Below, one piece after another: positions 1 through 6,424 of a stretch of 15,432 bases of DNA. The notes under the pieces were generated by a model. The model searched no databases, was not told the origin of the DNA, and worked only from the letters and a program-made list of their open reading frames with translations. Numbering within the stretch: position 1 is the first letter of the stretch; every line of letters begins with the position of its first letter. The stretch lies in the NCBI GenBank assembly GCA_003601695.1, contig PIYH01000021.1, forward strand, positions 1-15,432. The letters run 5' to 3'. The position numbers and the translations under genes are program-made. The DNA comes from Candidatus Bathyarchaeota archaeon (GTDB lineage: Archaea > Thermoproteota > Bathyarchaeia > Bathyarchaeales > DTEX01).

Positions 1-15
1 TTTTATTCGCTAGCA

Positions 16-24
16 ATAAAAAAT
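16..24 (-). terminator. Oligo-T terminator of tRNA-Leu
   Basis: About 18 bases after the encoded CCA the minus strand has a run of six T residues (complement of the A run at 18-23). Archaeal RNA polymerase commonly stops at such T runs without a hairpin. No strong stem precedes it. Confidence 0.4.
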
Positions 25-40
25 GCATGAATTCATCTAT

Positions 41-142
41 TGGTGCGGGGGGTGGGATTCGAACCCACGAACCCCTTCGGGACGGGATGCCCCATCTTTA
101 ATCTTGAGTCCCGCGCATTTGACCTAGCTCTGCCACCCCCGC
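41..142 (-). tRNA. tRNA-Leu(CAA) with a 14-nt intron and encoded CCA
   Basis: Read on the minus strand, the gene folds as a complete class II tRNA. The 7-bp acceptor stem pairs GCGGGGG (142-136) with CCCCCGC (51-45), followed by discriminator A (44) and an encoded CCA (43-41). The D arm carries the usual GG. The anticodon stem is CGGGA/TCCCG, the variable arm is long (14 nt, as in Leu and Ser tRNAs), and the T arm is GTGGG-TTCGAAT-CCCAC. The anticodon loop reads CTCAAG then A once the intron is removed, so the anticodon is CAA (106-104) and reads the Leu codon TTG. Without the intron the tRNA is 88 nt including CCA. Identity rests on anticodon and class II shape together. Confidence 0.95.
89..102 (-). 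other. tRNA intron after position 37 (bulge-helix-bulge)
   Basis: The 14-nt intron lies between positions 37 and 38, the canonical archaeal site. A bulge-helix-bulge can be drawn: exon CTCA (loop positions 32-35) pairs with intron TGGG (two C-G, one U-G, one A-U). The 5' bulge is A36-G37-A(first intron base) and the 3' bulge is G-C(last intron base)-A38. Both splice points fall inside 3-nt bulges, as the archaeal splicing endonuclease requires. The inner helix inside the intron is minimal, two weak pairs closing three A residues. Confidence 0.88.
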
Positions 143-171
143 CTCTACAATCTCATCTGATTCAGATCAGC

Positions 172-185
172 CTATTATCTTTTCC
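172..185 (-). promoter_or_regulatory. Candidate TATA/BRE promoter of tRNA-Leu
   Basis: On the minus strand the sequence GGAAAAGATAATA lies about 34 bases upstream of the tRNA 5' end. It has a purine-rich BRE-like half followed by an AT-rich TATA-like half. Initiation about 26 bases downstream would give a leader of roughly 6-8 nt, normal for an archaeal tRNA gene. This is inferred from position and composition. Confidence 0.4.
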
Positions 186-289
186 GTTTATCTTCATTAT
201 GACCATTAACTATCTCAGCTATATGGTAGCTATTATTTCCCTTAAGTTTTTAGGCTTCCATGAGATATTATTATGGGTGGTCTTCTTCG

Positions 290-1612
290 ATGAGCTATGA
301 GGATCTTGAAAGGATTGTTTTATATGAGGTGAGGCAGAGGAGAGAGGAAGGATGCGATGTTTCTGAAGCTAAATCAGCTTTAGCCAAGATCAAAGAGAAG
401 GATGTTTCGCAATTAATGAATATAATGGAGAGCCTTAGCAATCTTAATCCCGAACCGGACTTTCCATATAGTGAACCTTCAATCCTGGATGAGATCCGTA
501 AGGAGAGGCCTCAAGGACCGAGGAGAATGCCCGTGAGAATGCCGGATGATGAGATTCTCGATAAGATCTACGGCGGATGGCTCGGTAGGTGTGGGGGCTG
601 CCTCCTCGGAAAACCAGCTGAGGGGCTTCGTCGGGAACATATAGAAAGATGGCTGAAAATCGCCGGTGCATATCCGCTCGATGACTATTTTCCGCTGCTA
701 CGTGAAATTCCAGAGGATGCTAGGAGATGGCTTGAGAACAGAGTATCCCGAACCGATCTTCTTAGAGGTAACATAGATCATATGGTGAGAGATGATGATA
801 TAGACTATACGATCCTGAATCTTCACGTACTAGAAACGTATGGATTCAAGTTCACAACTGAGGATATAGGTCGAGCGTGGCTAAGTAACCTTCCATTTCT
901 ACAAGTCTATACTGCCGAGCGGGTTGCCTACAAAAATCTTGTCAACGGACTTTCTCCTCCAGAAACAGCTACGCATATGAATCCCTACAGAGAATGGATT
1001 GGAGCTCGAATACGAGCTGATACATGGGGATACGTGACTCCGGGAATGCCTGAGTATGGAGCCGAACTTGCATTTAGAGATGCGAGACTCTCTCATGTTA
1101 AGAATGGCATATACGGCGAAATGTTTGTAAGCGCAATGATCAGCGCTGCATTCGTTATGAACAACATCGATGAGATCATATCTATAGGTTTGTCCGAGAT
1201 TCCTGCGGATTCTAGGCTCTCAGAAGCCGTCAGAGATGTCATCGCATGGAGAAAAAAGTATAGCGACTGGAAGGAGACATGGGCTAAGATAAATGATAAA
1301 TACGGCGGTTATCATCCTGTTCACGTAATCAATAATACTGCACTCGTTATTCTGGGGCTACTCTATGGAGAGGGAGACTTCGAGAAGAGTATAACAATAA
1401 GTGTCATGGGAGGCTGGGATACGGACTGTAACGGTGCAACCGTTGGCTCTATAGTTGGAGTCATGCTGGGAGCTAAGAGATTACCGGAAAAGTGGACTGC
1501 CCCATTAAATGATAGAGTTGAGAGCTCAATCTCAGAATATAACAATAGCAGAATATCGGATTTAGCCAGACGAACATTCATTCACGCAAAGAAGACTGTA
1601 GCGAACACTTAG
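290..1612 (+). CDS. ADP-ribosylglycohydrolase-family protein with N-terminal extension
   Basis: A 440-residue member of the ADP-ribosylglycohydrolase (ARH/DraG/J1-crystallin) family, enzymes that usually remove ADP-ribose from proteins or other acceptors using a pair of divalent metals. The fold starts near residue 90 (DKIYGGWLGRCGGCLLGKPA). The first acidic metal site is RDDDIDYT (167-174) and the second is MGGWDTDCNGATVG (373-386), matching the family's GGDTDT region with Asp377 and Asp379. The first glycine-rich segment reads GGCLLG where many members have GDALG, so this is a divergent branch and its substrate is unknown. About 85 residues before the domain are charged and helical and not recognised. 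I chose the ATG at 290 over the in-frame ATG at 260 because GGGTGG (275-280) sits nine bases before it. The gene is convergent with UMP kinase, with four bases between the stop codons. Confidence 0.85.
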   Translation: MSYEDLERIVLYEVRQRREEGCDVSEAKSALAKIKEKDVSQLMNIMESLSNLNPEPDFPYSEPSILDEIRKERPQGPRRMPVRMPDDEILDKIYGGWLGRCGGCLLGKPAEGLRREHIERWLKIAGAYPLDDYFPLLREIPEDARRWLENRVSRTDLLRGNIDHMVRDDDIDYTILNLHVLETYGFKFTTEDIGRAWLSNLPFLQVYTAERVAYKNLVNGLSPPETATHMNPYREWIGARIRADTWGYVTPGMPEYGAELAFRDARLSHVKNGIYGEMFVSAMISAAFVMNNIDEIISIGLSEIPADSRLSEAVRDVIAWRKKYSDWKETWAKINDKYGGYHPVHVINNTALVILGLLYGEGDFEKSITISVMGGWDTDCNGATVGSIVGVMLGAKRLPEKWTAPLNDRVESSISEYNNSRISDLARRTFIHAKKTVANT

Positions 1613-1616
1613 GACG

Positions 1617-2291
1617 CTACTTTATGATCGTTCCGATCTTTTCTCCCCTCAAAGCTGCGATAACATTTTGAGGATTAAAGCCATTAACAACAAGCATTCT
1701 TACACGCATTCTTTTCAATATTCGAACTGCTTCAGGATCGATTATCTGATGTATTCCAGCTACATGCTTATCTCTTTCAAGCAGATTACTTAAACCTTCA
1801 AACGTTATCTCATCGATCTTCTCAGCATCAGCATATCTTTCAGGATCCTTTGTATAGACACCGTCTTGATTCGTAGCCTTTATTATCAAGTCAGCATCAA
1901 TCTCCGATGCTATAAGAGCCGCGACGGCATCCGTCGTCATTCCGGGATTAAGTCCCCCCATCACAGCGATGCCTCTTCCCCTAAGAGCCGCGACGGCATC
2001 CGATAATGACTTAGGGATATCCTTCCATCCGTAGCCCCCTAGCTTCATAGCCATTAGCTGAGCTATTATCCTCGAGGCTGATATAGCTACTTCATCTTGT
2101 TCGCGTTCTTCCAAGCCCATCTCCCTCGCTAATTGAATGAACTCTCTTGCTGGTTTTCCGCCTCCAACCACCACAACGACTTGATTCTTCTCATTCAGCA
2201 GTCTCCGAATAATCTCGACATATTCATTCATGAGCCTCGGGTTCGGTGGAGATGCGATAACCGAGCCTCCAATTCTTAATACAACCTTCAA
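1617..2291 (-). CDS. pyrH: UMP kinase (archaeal type)
   Basis: Phosphorylates UMP to UDP in pyrimidine nucleotide synthesis; a cytosolic enzyme of the amino-acid kinase fold. Visible signatures are LRIGGS at the N-terminus, VVVVGGGKPAREFI (phosphate-binding glycine loop), AVMGGLNPGMTTDAVAAL (UMP-binding region) and ATNQDGVYTKDP near the nucleotide site. The ending VVNGFNPQNVIAAL and the overall length (224 residues) are normal for archaeal PyrH. The reading frame also has an ATG at 2318, but a strong TATA box at 2327-2334 predicts transcription from about 2304, downstream of that ATG. The TTG at 2291 has GGTG (2303-2300) eight bases upstream and places the start directly before the KVVLRIGG strand, as in relatives, so I chose it. 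A 21-base direct repeat lies inside the gene (see repeats). Confidence 0.92.
   Translation of the reverse strand: MKVVLRIGGSVIASPPNPRLMNEYVEIIRRLLNEKNQVVVVVGGGKPAREFIQLAREMGLEEREQDEVAISASRIIAQLMAMKLGGYGWKDIPKSLSDAVAALRGRGIAVMGGLNPGMTTDAVAALIASEIDADLIIKATNQDGVYTKDPERYADAEKIDEITFEGLSNLLERDKHVAGIHQIIDPEAVRILKRMRVRMLVVNGFNPQNVIAALRGEKIGTIIK
1913..2002. repeat. Pair of identical 21-base direct repeats within pyrH
   Basis: Positions 1913-1933 and 1982-2002 are identical over 21 bases (core GAGCCGCGACGGCATCC on the plus strand). Their starts are 69 bases apart, exactly 23 codons, so both are read in the same frame. They encode the peptide DAVAAL twice, once in the conserved TTDAVAAL motif of UMP kinase and once 23 residues earlier. 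No third copy was seen in the window. Confidence 0.95.
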
Positions 2292-2326
2292 GCTTGAGAC
2301 ACCATAGAGAATGATCATCCATAAGG

Positions 2327-2342
2327 TATATATAGCCTCTTT
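2327..2342 (-). promoter_or_regulatory. TATA/BRE promoter of pyrH
   Basis: The minus strand reads AAAGAGGC followed by TATATATA: a purine-rich BRE and a near-ideal TATA box (2334-2327). Initiation about 26 bases downstream falls near 2304, thirteen bases before the TTG at 2291. This is why the TTG is preferred over the ATG at 2318. Confidence 0.65.
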
Positions 2343-2431
2343 TCCATTCCTCTTGACTATTCCAGCGTCTTAAAGATTTAACTTAAGCTATACATTTTTC
2401 TGCATTAGAATAATATAAGTAAAGTAAGGCG

Positions 2432-3268
2432 ATGATAGTGGTTGAAGTAATATTCTTAGGAACAGGCGGCGGCCGATTTGCAATGATAACCCAAAAAGCA
2501 AAGACTGGAGGGATACGCATCATCTCAAATAAGACGAACATGCATGTTGACCCGGGACCCGGAGCGCTGATCTATTCTCTGGAGCAGGGACTAGATCCAC
2601 AGAAGATAAATGTATTATTTATTTCCCATGCGCACCTAGACCACACAAACGATGCTTGCCTTCTATTAGAAGCAATGACGAGGGGAGGAAGGAGTAAAAG
2701 GGGAACATTAGCTGCATCCCACAGCGTTATAGAAGGAAATGAGATATGCGATAAGGCGATCACAAGATATCATATAGGCCTTCCGGAGAGAGTGATTGAG
2801 GCCAAAGATGGGACAAAGTTTGATGTAGGGGACTTTGAGGTTGAGGTTGTGAAGGCTATACATGCGGATCCAGACACTGTTGGATTTTGTCTCAAAACTC
2901 CGGATGCCGGATCAATAGGGTATCTTCCAGACTCCGAATACTTCGAGGATCTGGGAGCCTTCTTTAAGGGTGTGAGGTTATTGATATTATCAGTTCTAAG
3001 GCCTGCAGGTAAGCCGTGGAAGGGTCACATGACCACCGAAGACGCGGCGAGAATAGCCGAGGAAGCTAGGCCGGATCTTCTTGTAATCACACATTTTGGG
3101 ATGCAAATGTTGCTGAGCCCTCCATTTAGGGAGGCGAGAATCATAGAAGAGAAGACGGGGATTCATACAATAGCGGCGAAGTATGGCATGCGGATTTCTA
3201 TGGATGGGAAGATTAGGATGGGTGAATCTAAGAAGCAAGCTGATCTAAGCCTATTTATGGGGAGATAA
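2432..3268 (+). CDS. Metallo-beta-lactamase-fold hydrolase
   Basis: A 278-residue metal-dependent hydrolase of the MBL fold. The N-terminal strand VEVIFLGTGGG is followed by the metal motif HAHLDH (66-71), then candidate ligands His144 (KAIHADPDTVGF), Asp167 (IGYLPDSEY), His199 (KGHMTTEDAA) and His221 (LLVITHFGMQM). This order resembles the archaeal branch related to RNase Z and PhnP-type phosphodiesterases. I cannot tell whether the substrate is a nucleic acid or a small molecule, because no extra domain such as beta-CASP or KH is present. The gene diverges from pyrH across about 140 bases; a TATA-like element near 2387-2394 could drive it. The ATG at 2432 is used, but a GTG at 2438 would also keep the first strand. 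It is convergent with valS, 29 bases away. Confidence 0.85.
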   Translation: MIVVEVIFLGTGGGRFAMITQKAKTGGIRIISNKTNMHVDPGPGALIYSLEQGLDPQKINVLFISHAHLDHTNDACLLLEAMTRGGRSKRGTLAASHSVIEGNEICDKAITRYHIGLPERVIEAKDGTKFDVGDFEVEVVKAIHADPDTVGFCLKTPDAGSIGYLPDSEYFEDLGAFFKGVRLLILSVLRPAGKPWKGHMTTEDAARIAEEARPDLLVITHFGMQMLLSPPFREARIIEEKTGIHTIAAKYGMRISMDGKIRMGESKKQADLSLFMGR

Positions 3269-3279
3269 GCATTTCTAAT

Positions 3280-3297
3280 GGGAAAAGAAAGAAGAGG
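3280..3297 (-). terminator. Pyrimidine-rich terminator candidate after valS
   Basis: Directly after the valS stop codon the minus strand runs CCTCTTCTTTCTTTTCCC, an uninterrupted pyrimidine tract in the 29-base gap between the convergent genes. Archaeal termination often uses such T-rich tracts. Weak evidence on its own. Confidence 0.3.
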
Positions 3298-5757
3298 TTA
3301 TTCCTCGATGAATACGCCCTCAGATATCTTAACTGCTTCTTTTTCCGGAGATTTGAAGCGAAGATCTCTTATTCTATGCATCACTATTAAGTCGTCCTTA
3401 AACGGTTTCAATTCTGGTGGGGCGTAAACCCATCGAGCAGGCGTCTCTTGACTCAGCGCCACTCCCTTGCTCTTCTTGTATTTCCATATCGCATTATTGA
3501 AATCTATGAACCTACCAAGAAGCTTAACCATGTCACTTTCCCACTCAGATTGCCTCTCCGGGAACCTTTGAAGATGAATACTCTTATTCGAGTATACATC
3601 AAGCCATATCTTCTCAGTTATGAATGGCGTTATTGGAGCTAGAAGCTTCAGCAAAGTCTTAAGAACCATGTGAAGCGTATACCATGCTCCCCTCTGAAGC
3701 TTGGGGTCGAAGATACCTTCATGATTATATGCTCTTGACTTAACTGCCTCAATATAGTGGTCAGCAAAGACGTTCCATGTGAACCTTCTTATAGCCGTGG
3801 CAGCTGCGAAGACATTCGTGTCCTCATATCCTCTTCTACATTCACTTATTAAGTTATTTAGCAATCCGAGGATCATTCGGTCAAGAGCAGCTAATTCGTA
3901 ATCTTCGAAGTCTTGAGGAAAGGAGGATATGAACCTCGCTATATTCCAGAGCTTCGTCAAAAACTTCGATGTCCCCTTAATTCTTTCAAAGGAGCATCTA
4001 ATGTCTCCTTTGGTTATATTTCCTTCAAGTCCAGCCCATATTCTGAAGGCTTCAGCCCCGAATCGTCTAATGACCTCCTGCGGATCTATCCATGTCTCCG
4101 GTCTACTCTTGCTTATCTTTCTACCTTCCTCATCTACAACGTGCATGTGAATCCAGACATTCCTGAAGGGCGCCTTCTTAAAGAGCAAATAAGCCTTCAG
4201 CATTGTGAAATAGAGCCAGTTCCGAACGATCTCCTTCCCTTGAGGGCGTAGACTGCATGGGAAATTCTTATTGAAGAATTCCTTGTCCCAAAGGTATCCT
4301 AAGATATAAACCTCGGATGTAGAGGAATCAAACCATGTATCGAATGTTCGCTCTTCACCTCTGAACTTTGTCGATCCGCATCTTGGACACTTCTTAATTG
4401 GAGGATTCTCCTTCCATGGCTGATAATATCTTCCTGGATTAGGAATATAGATGTAGCCGCATTTCTCACAGTACCATAGCGGAACCTCCGTTCCATAATA
4501 TCTCCTCCTCGAAAGAACCCAGTCTATACCTATAGAATCTATCCAGTCGATTAGTATTTGCTTGCTTTCGGGGGCAAAGAATTTCATTTCATCGGCTAAT
4601 TTGAGGAGCTCATCTTTGAATTCAACCTGCTTAAGGTAATATTCCTTCATCGGAATAAATTCTATTGGATTCTTCGACCTCCAGCAGACTGGTCTCCTCT
4701 GTCTGATTTTTTCAGACTTAACGAGTAAACCCTCATTTTTAAGATCATCTACTATCTTTCTCCTAGCTTCCTCAACCTTCAAGCCTTGATACTTTCCAGC
4801 ATTCTCGTTCATCCTTCCTTTCTCATCAATCGCATATATTGGCTTAATATTGAGCTCTCTTAGAATTCTTACATCACTATAGTCGCCGAAGCTACAGATC
4901 ATCACGAGGCCCGTTCCGAACTCTGGCTTTGCATACGGATGTGGTCTTATTGGAACCTCATGACCATAGAGTGGAACTATTGCGTGCTTCCCCTCCAAGT
5001 GCTGGTACCGCTCATCCTTCGGATTGAATATCACAAGTCTACAAGTACAGAGGAGTTCAGGCCTCGTAGTCGCTATTAGAATCTCTCCCCCAGACTCTTT
5101 CACTTTAAACTTTATGTAGTTTAAGTCGGTTTCTTCCTCTTCATACTCTACTTCGGCGTCGGAGATTGTTGTTCCGCAGATCGGACAATAATTCGTAGTC
5201 TTCTCATCCTCATATATCAATCCCTTCTTCCAGAGCTCTATGAATGTCTCTTGAGTCAATCTTCGATATTCAGGGTCATCTGTCTCGTATCTTCCACCCA
5301 TCTTATGTTCCAGAACCCAAGAGTTGCAGCTTAAGCCAAGTCTTTTGAAAGTTTCTATGGACTGATCTCCGCTCTTCTTAAGTATCTGCCTGCACTTCTC
5401 GATGAACTCCTCCCTCGGAGTCTCATGCATCGAGATTCCGAAGACCTTCTCAGCTTGAACCTCTACAGGTAGGCCATTCTTATCTAGTCCCATTGGAAAG
5501 AGAACGTTGTATCCCATCATCCGCTTGTATCTTGCGAATATGTCCATCCAAACGTATGTATATGCCTGTCCTATGTGTATCGGCGTATTAACGTATGGAG
5601 GCGGAGTATCTATACTGAAAACTGGTTTCTCATCGTCCTTCTTAAACTCGTATATCTTCTCTTCCTGCCACTTCTGGAATAGTAATGGCTCAACTTCTGG
5701 ATTCCATCTCTTCTCTTTAAGCTTAGGCTTATAGATCACTCTCTCTTTTCCAATCAC
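3298..5757 (-). CDS. valS: Valyl-tRNA synthetase
   Basis: Charges tRNA-Val with valine; a class I synthetase of 819 residues. The Rossmann signature is HIGQ (61-64; canonical HIGH) after PPPYVNTPI, and the second signature is KISKS (547-551). The CP1 editing domain, which clears mischarged threonine, spans roughly 220-345 with ATTRPELL (229-236) and the ValRS-like EFGTGLVMICSFGD (279-292). Zinc ligands are visible as CPIC (191-194) paired with CWRS (358-361), where Ser replaces the usual last Cys, and as a ribbon of Cys430, 433, 457 and 460. FDTWFDSS (472-479) also fits ValRS. There is no long C-terminal coiled-coil arm as in bacterial ValRS. The GTG start at 5757 has GGTGAGG (5768-5762) just upstream and no better alternative. 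IleRS was considered, but the editing-domain sequence favours ValRS. Confidence 0.93.
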   Translation of the reverse strand: MIGKERVIYKPKLKEKRWNPEVEPLLFQKWQEEKIYEFKKDDEKPVFSIDTPPPYVNTPIHIGQAYTYVWMDIFARYKRMMGYNVLFPMGLDKNGLPVEVQAEKVFGISMHETPREEFIEKCRQILKKSGDQSIETFKRLGLSCNSWVLEHKMGGRYETDDPEYRRLTQETFIELWKKGLIYEDEKTTNYCPICGTTISDAEVEYEEEETDLNYIKFKVKESGGEILIATTRPELLCTCRLVIFNPKDERYQHLEGKHAIVPLYGHEVPIRPHPYAKPEFGTGLVMICSFGDYSDVRILRELNIKPIYAIDEKGRMNENAGKYQGLKVEEARRKIVDDLKNEGLLVKSEKIRQRRPVCWRSKNPIEFIPMKEYYLKQVEFKDELLKLADEMKFFAPESKQILIDWIDSIGIDWVLSRRRYYGTEVPLWYCEKCGYIYIPNPGRYYQPWKENPPIKKCPRCGSTKFRGEERTFDTWFDSSTSEVYILGYLWDKEFFNKNFPCSLRPQGKEIVRNWLYFTMLKAYLLFKKAPFRNVWIHMHVVDEEGRKISKSRPETWIDPQEVIRRFGAEAFRIWAGLEGNITKGDIRCSFERIKGTSKFLTKLWNIARFISSFPQDFEDYELAALDRMILGLLNNLISECRRGYEDTNVFAAATAIRRFTWNVFADHYIEAVKSRAYNHEGIFDPKLQRGAWYTLHMVLKTLLKLLAPITPFITEKIWLDVYSNKSIHLQRFPERQSEWESDMVKLLGRFIDFNNAIWKYKKSKGVALSQETPARWVYAPPELKPFKDDLIVMHRIRDLRFKSPEKEAVKISEGVFIEE

Positions 5758-5801
5758 GTTTCCTCACCACATAAAAAATTATTTGCCACATTCAAGAGAA
5801 G

Positions 5802-5811
5802 CTTTTTTAAA
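5802..5811 (-). promoter_or_regulatory. Candidate TATA box of valS
   Basis: TTTAAAAAAG on the minus strand is centred about 50 bases upstream of the valS GTG. Initiation 26 bases downstream would give a leader of about 23 nt containing the GGTGAGG site. The TTTAAA core is symmetric, so it could also act on the plus strand. Confidence 0.4.
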
Positions 5812-5840
5812 CAATGTAGCAAAGAATCTTTGAGAAGGCC

Positions 5841-5926
5841 CATAGGGGCTATGATACTTGGCGGTATTCAATCCTCAACTGCCATCTTTCCTCCATAATC
5901 ATAGTATACATTCAATAACATTGAAT
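5841..5926. other. Structured gap upstream of valS: nested and alternative inverted repeats
   Basis: The 204-base gap between the PDCD5-like gene and valS has no gene. It contains four pairing elements: CATAG-GGG-CTATG (5841-5853); TGGCGGT/ACTGCCA (5859-5865 with 5878-5884, one G-T pair on the plus strand); CTATGAT/ATCATAG (5849-5855 with 5898-5904) enclosing the previous stem; and ATTCAAT-AAC-ATTGAAT (5910-5926). The CTATG segment at 5849-5853 can pair with either partner, so two folds exclude each other. A TATA-like stretch at 5928-5937 could start a minus transcript through this region into valS. It may be a regulatory leader, an unannotated small RNA or protein-binding DNA; the sequence alone does not decide. 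Confidence 0.45.
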
Positions 5927-5961
5927 AATATAAAATTGTTGATTAGAAAAGGAAGTTTTTC

Positions 5962-6342
5962 TTAAGAAAGATCCTTCTCTCTTATCTTCTCTTCAAGACT
6001 TTTCAATTTGCCATGCTCAAGAACTCTGATGCTTGTCTTAAGTCTCACTCTAACCCCCAGCCTACGGAAGAGCCAGTATAGATCCTCTCCAGAGATTTTA
6101 TCTCTTATCCTTCCCTCCACTATAAGCTTTAGAAGCAAACTCTCAACGTACTTAGCTGCTTGAGGATATTGAGCTCTGGCTGCGTTTAGAACCTCCCATG
6201 CTCTTCCAACAAGAAATCTGTCAAGAATTTTTTGAGAGGTCTTCCCTTTCCTCTTCTCCTTTTCCTTCTTCCTTTCCTTGAGAAGCCTCATCATCTCCAT
6301 GAGTTTCTTTCGCCTTATAGCTGCAAGCTCGCTATCCGACAA
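5962..6342 (-). CDS. PDCD5/TFAR19-family DNA-binding protein
   Basis: A 126-residue archaeal relative of human PDCD5. The family is small, helical and positively charged, and archaeal members bind double-stranded DNA in vitro; its cellular role in archaea is unclear. The N-terminus SDSELAAIRRKKLMEMM is the typical start, followed by a Lys/Glu-rich helix (about 15-37). The conserved core is ILDRFLVGRAWEVLNAAR (39-56), then YVESLLLKLIVEGRIRDKIS (65-84) and a basic tail. The start is a TTG at 6342, supported by GGAGGA (6356-6351) eight bases upstream; the frame contains no earlier usable start. It lies 82 bases downstream of aRF1 in the same direction, with a TATA-like GATAAACA at 6414-6407, so it may be co-transcribed or have its own promoter. 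Confidence 0.85.
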   Translation of the reverse strand: MSDSELAAIRRKKLMEMMRLLKERKKEKEKRKGKTSQKILDRFLVGRAWEVLNAARAQYPQAAKYVESLLLKLIVEGRIRDKISGEDLYWLFRRLGVRVRLKTSIRVLEHGKLKSLEEKIREKDLS

Positions 6343-6424
6343 TTCATTTCTCCTCCATGAAAAATGTTAATTTCCGATTTTATTATTATTCGAAATGCAA
6401 GAAAAATGTTTATCGAAGTAATCG

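Noticed and set aside
40..300. An 86-codon plus-strand reading frame at the left edge
   Set aside because: It runs antisense through the tRNA-Leu gene and its translation has no recognisable domain; the tRNA fully explains the sequence.
5850..5902. A 17-codon minus-strand frame (MIMEERWQLRIEYRQVS) as a valS leader peptide
   Set aside because: It has no run of valine codons and no good ribosome binding site, and it overlaps the stem structures; chance is enough to explain it.
5841..5910. H/ACA or C/D guide RNA in the valS upstream gap
   Set aside because: A stem followed by TATACA looks superficially like an H/ACA ending, but the pocket is lopsided (3 versus 13 nt) and no k-turn is visible. 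ATGATAC is only a partial C box and there is no CTGA D box.
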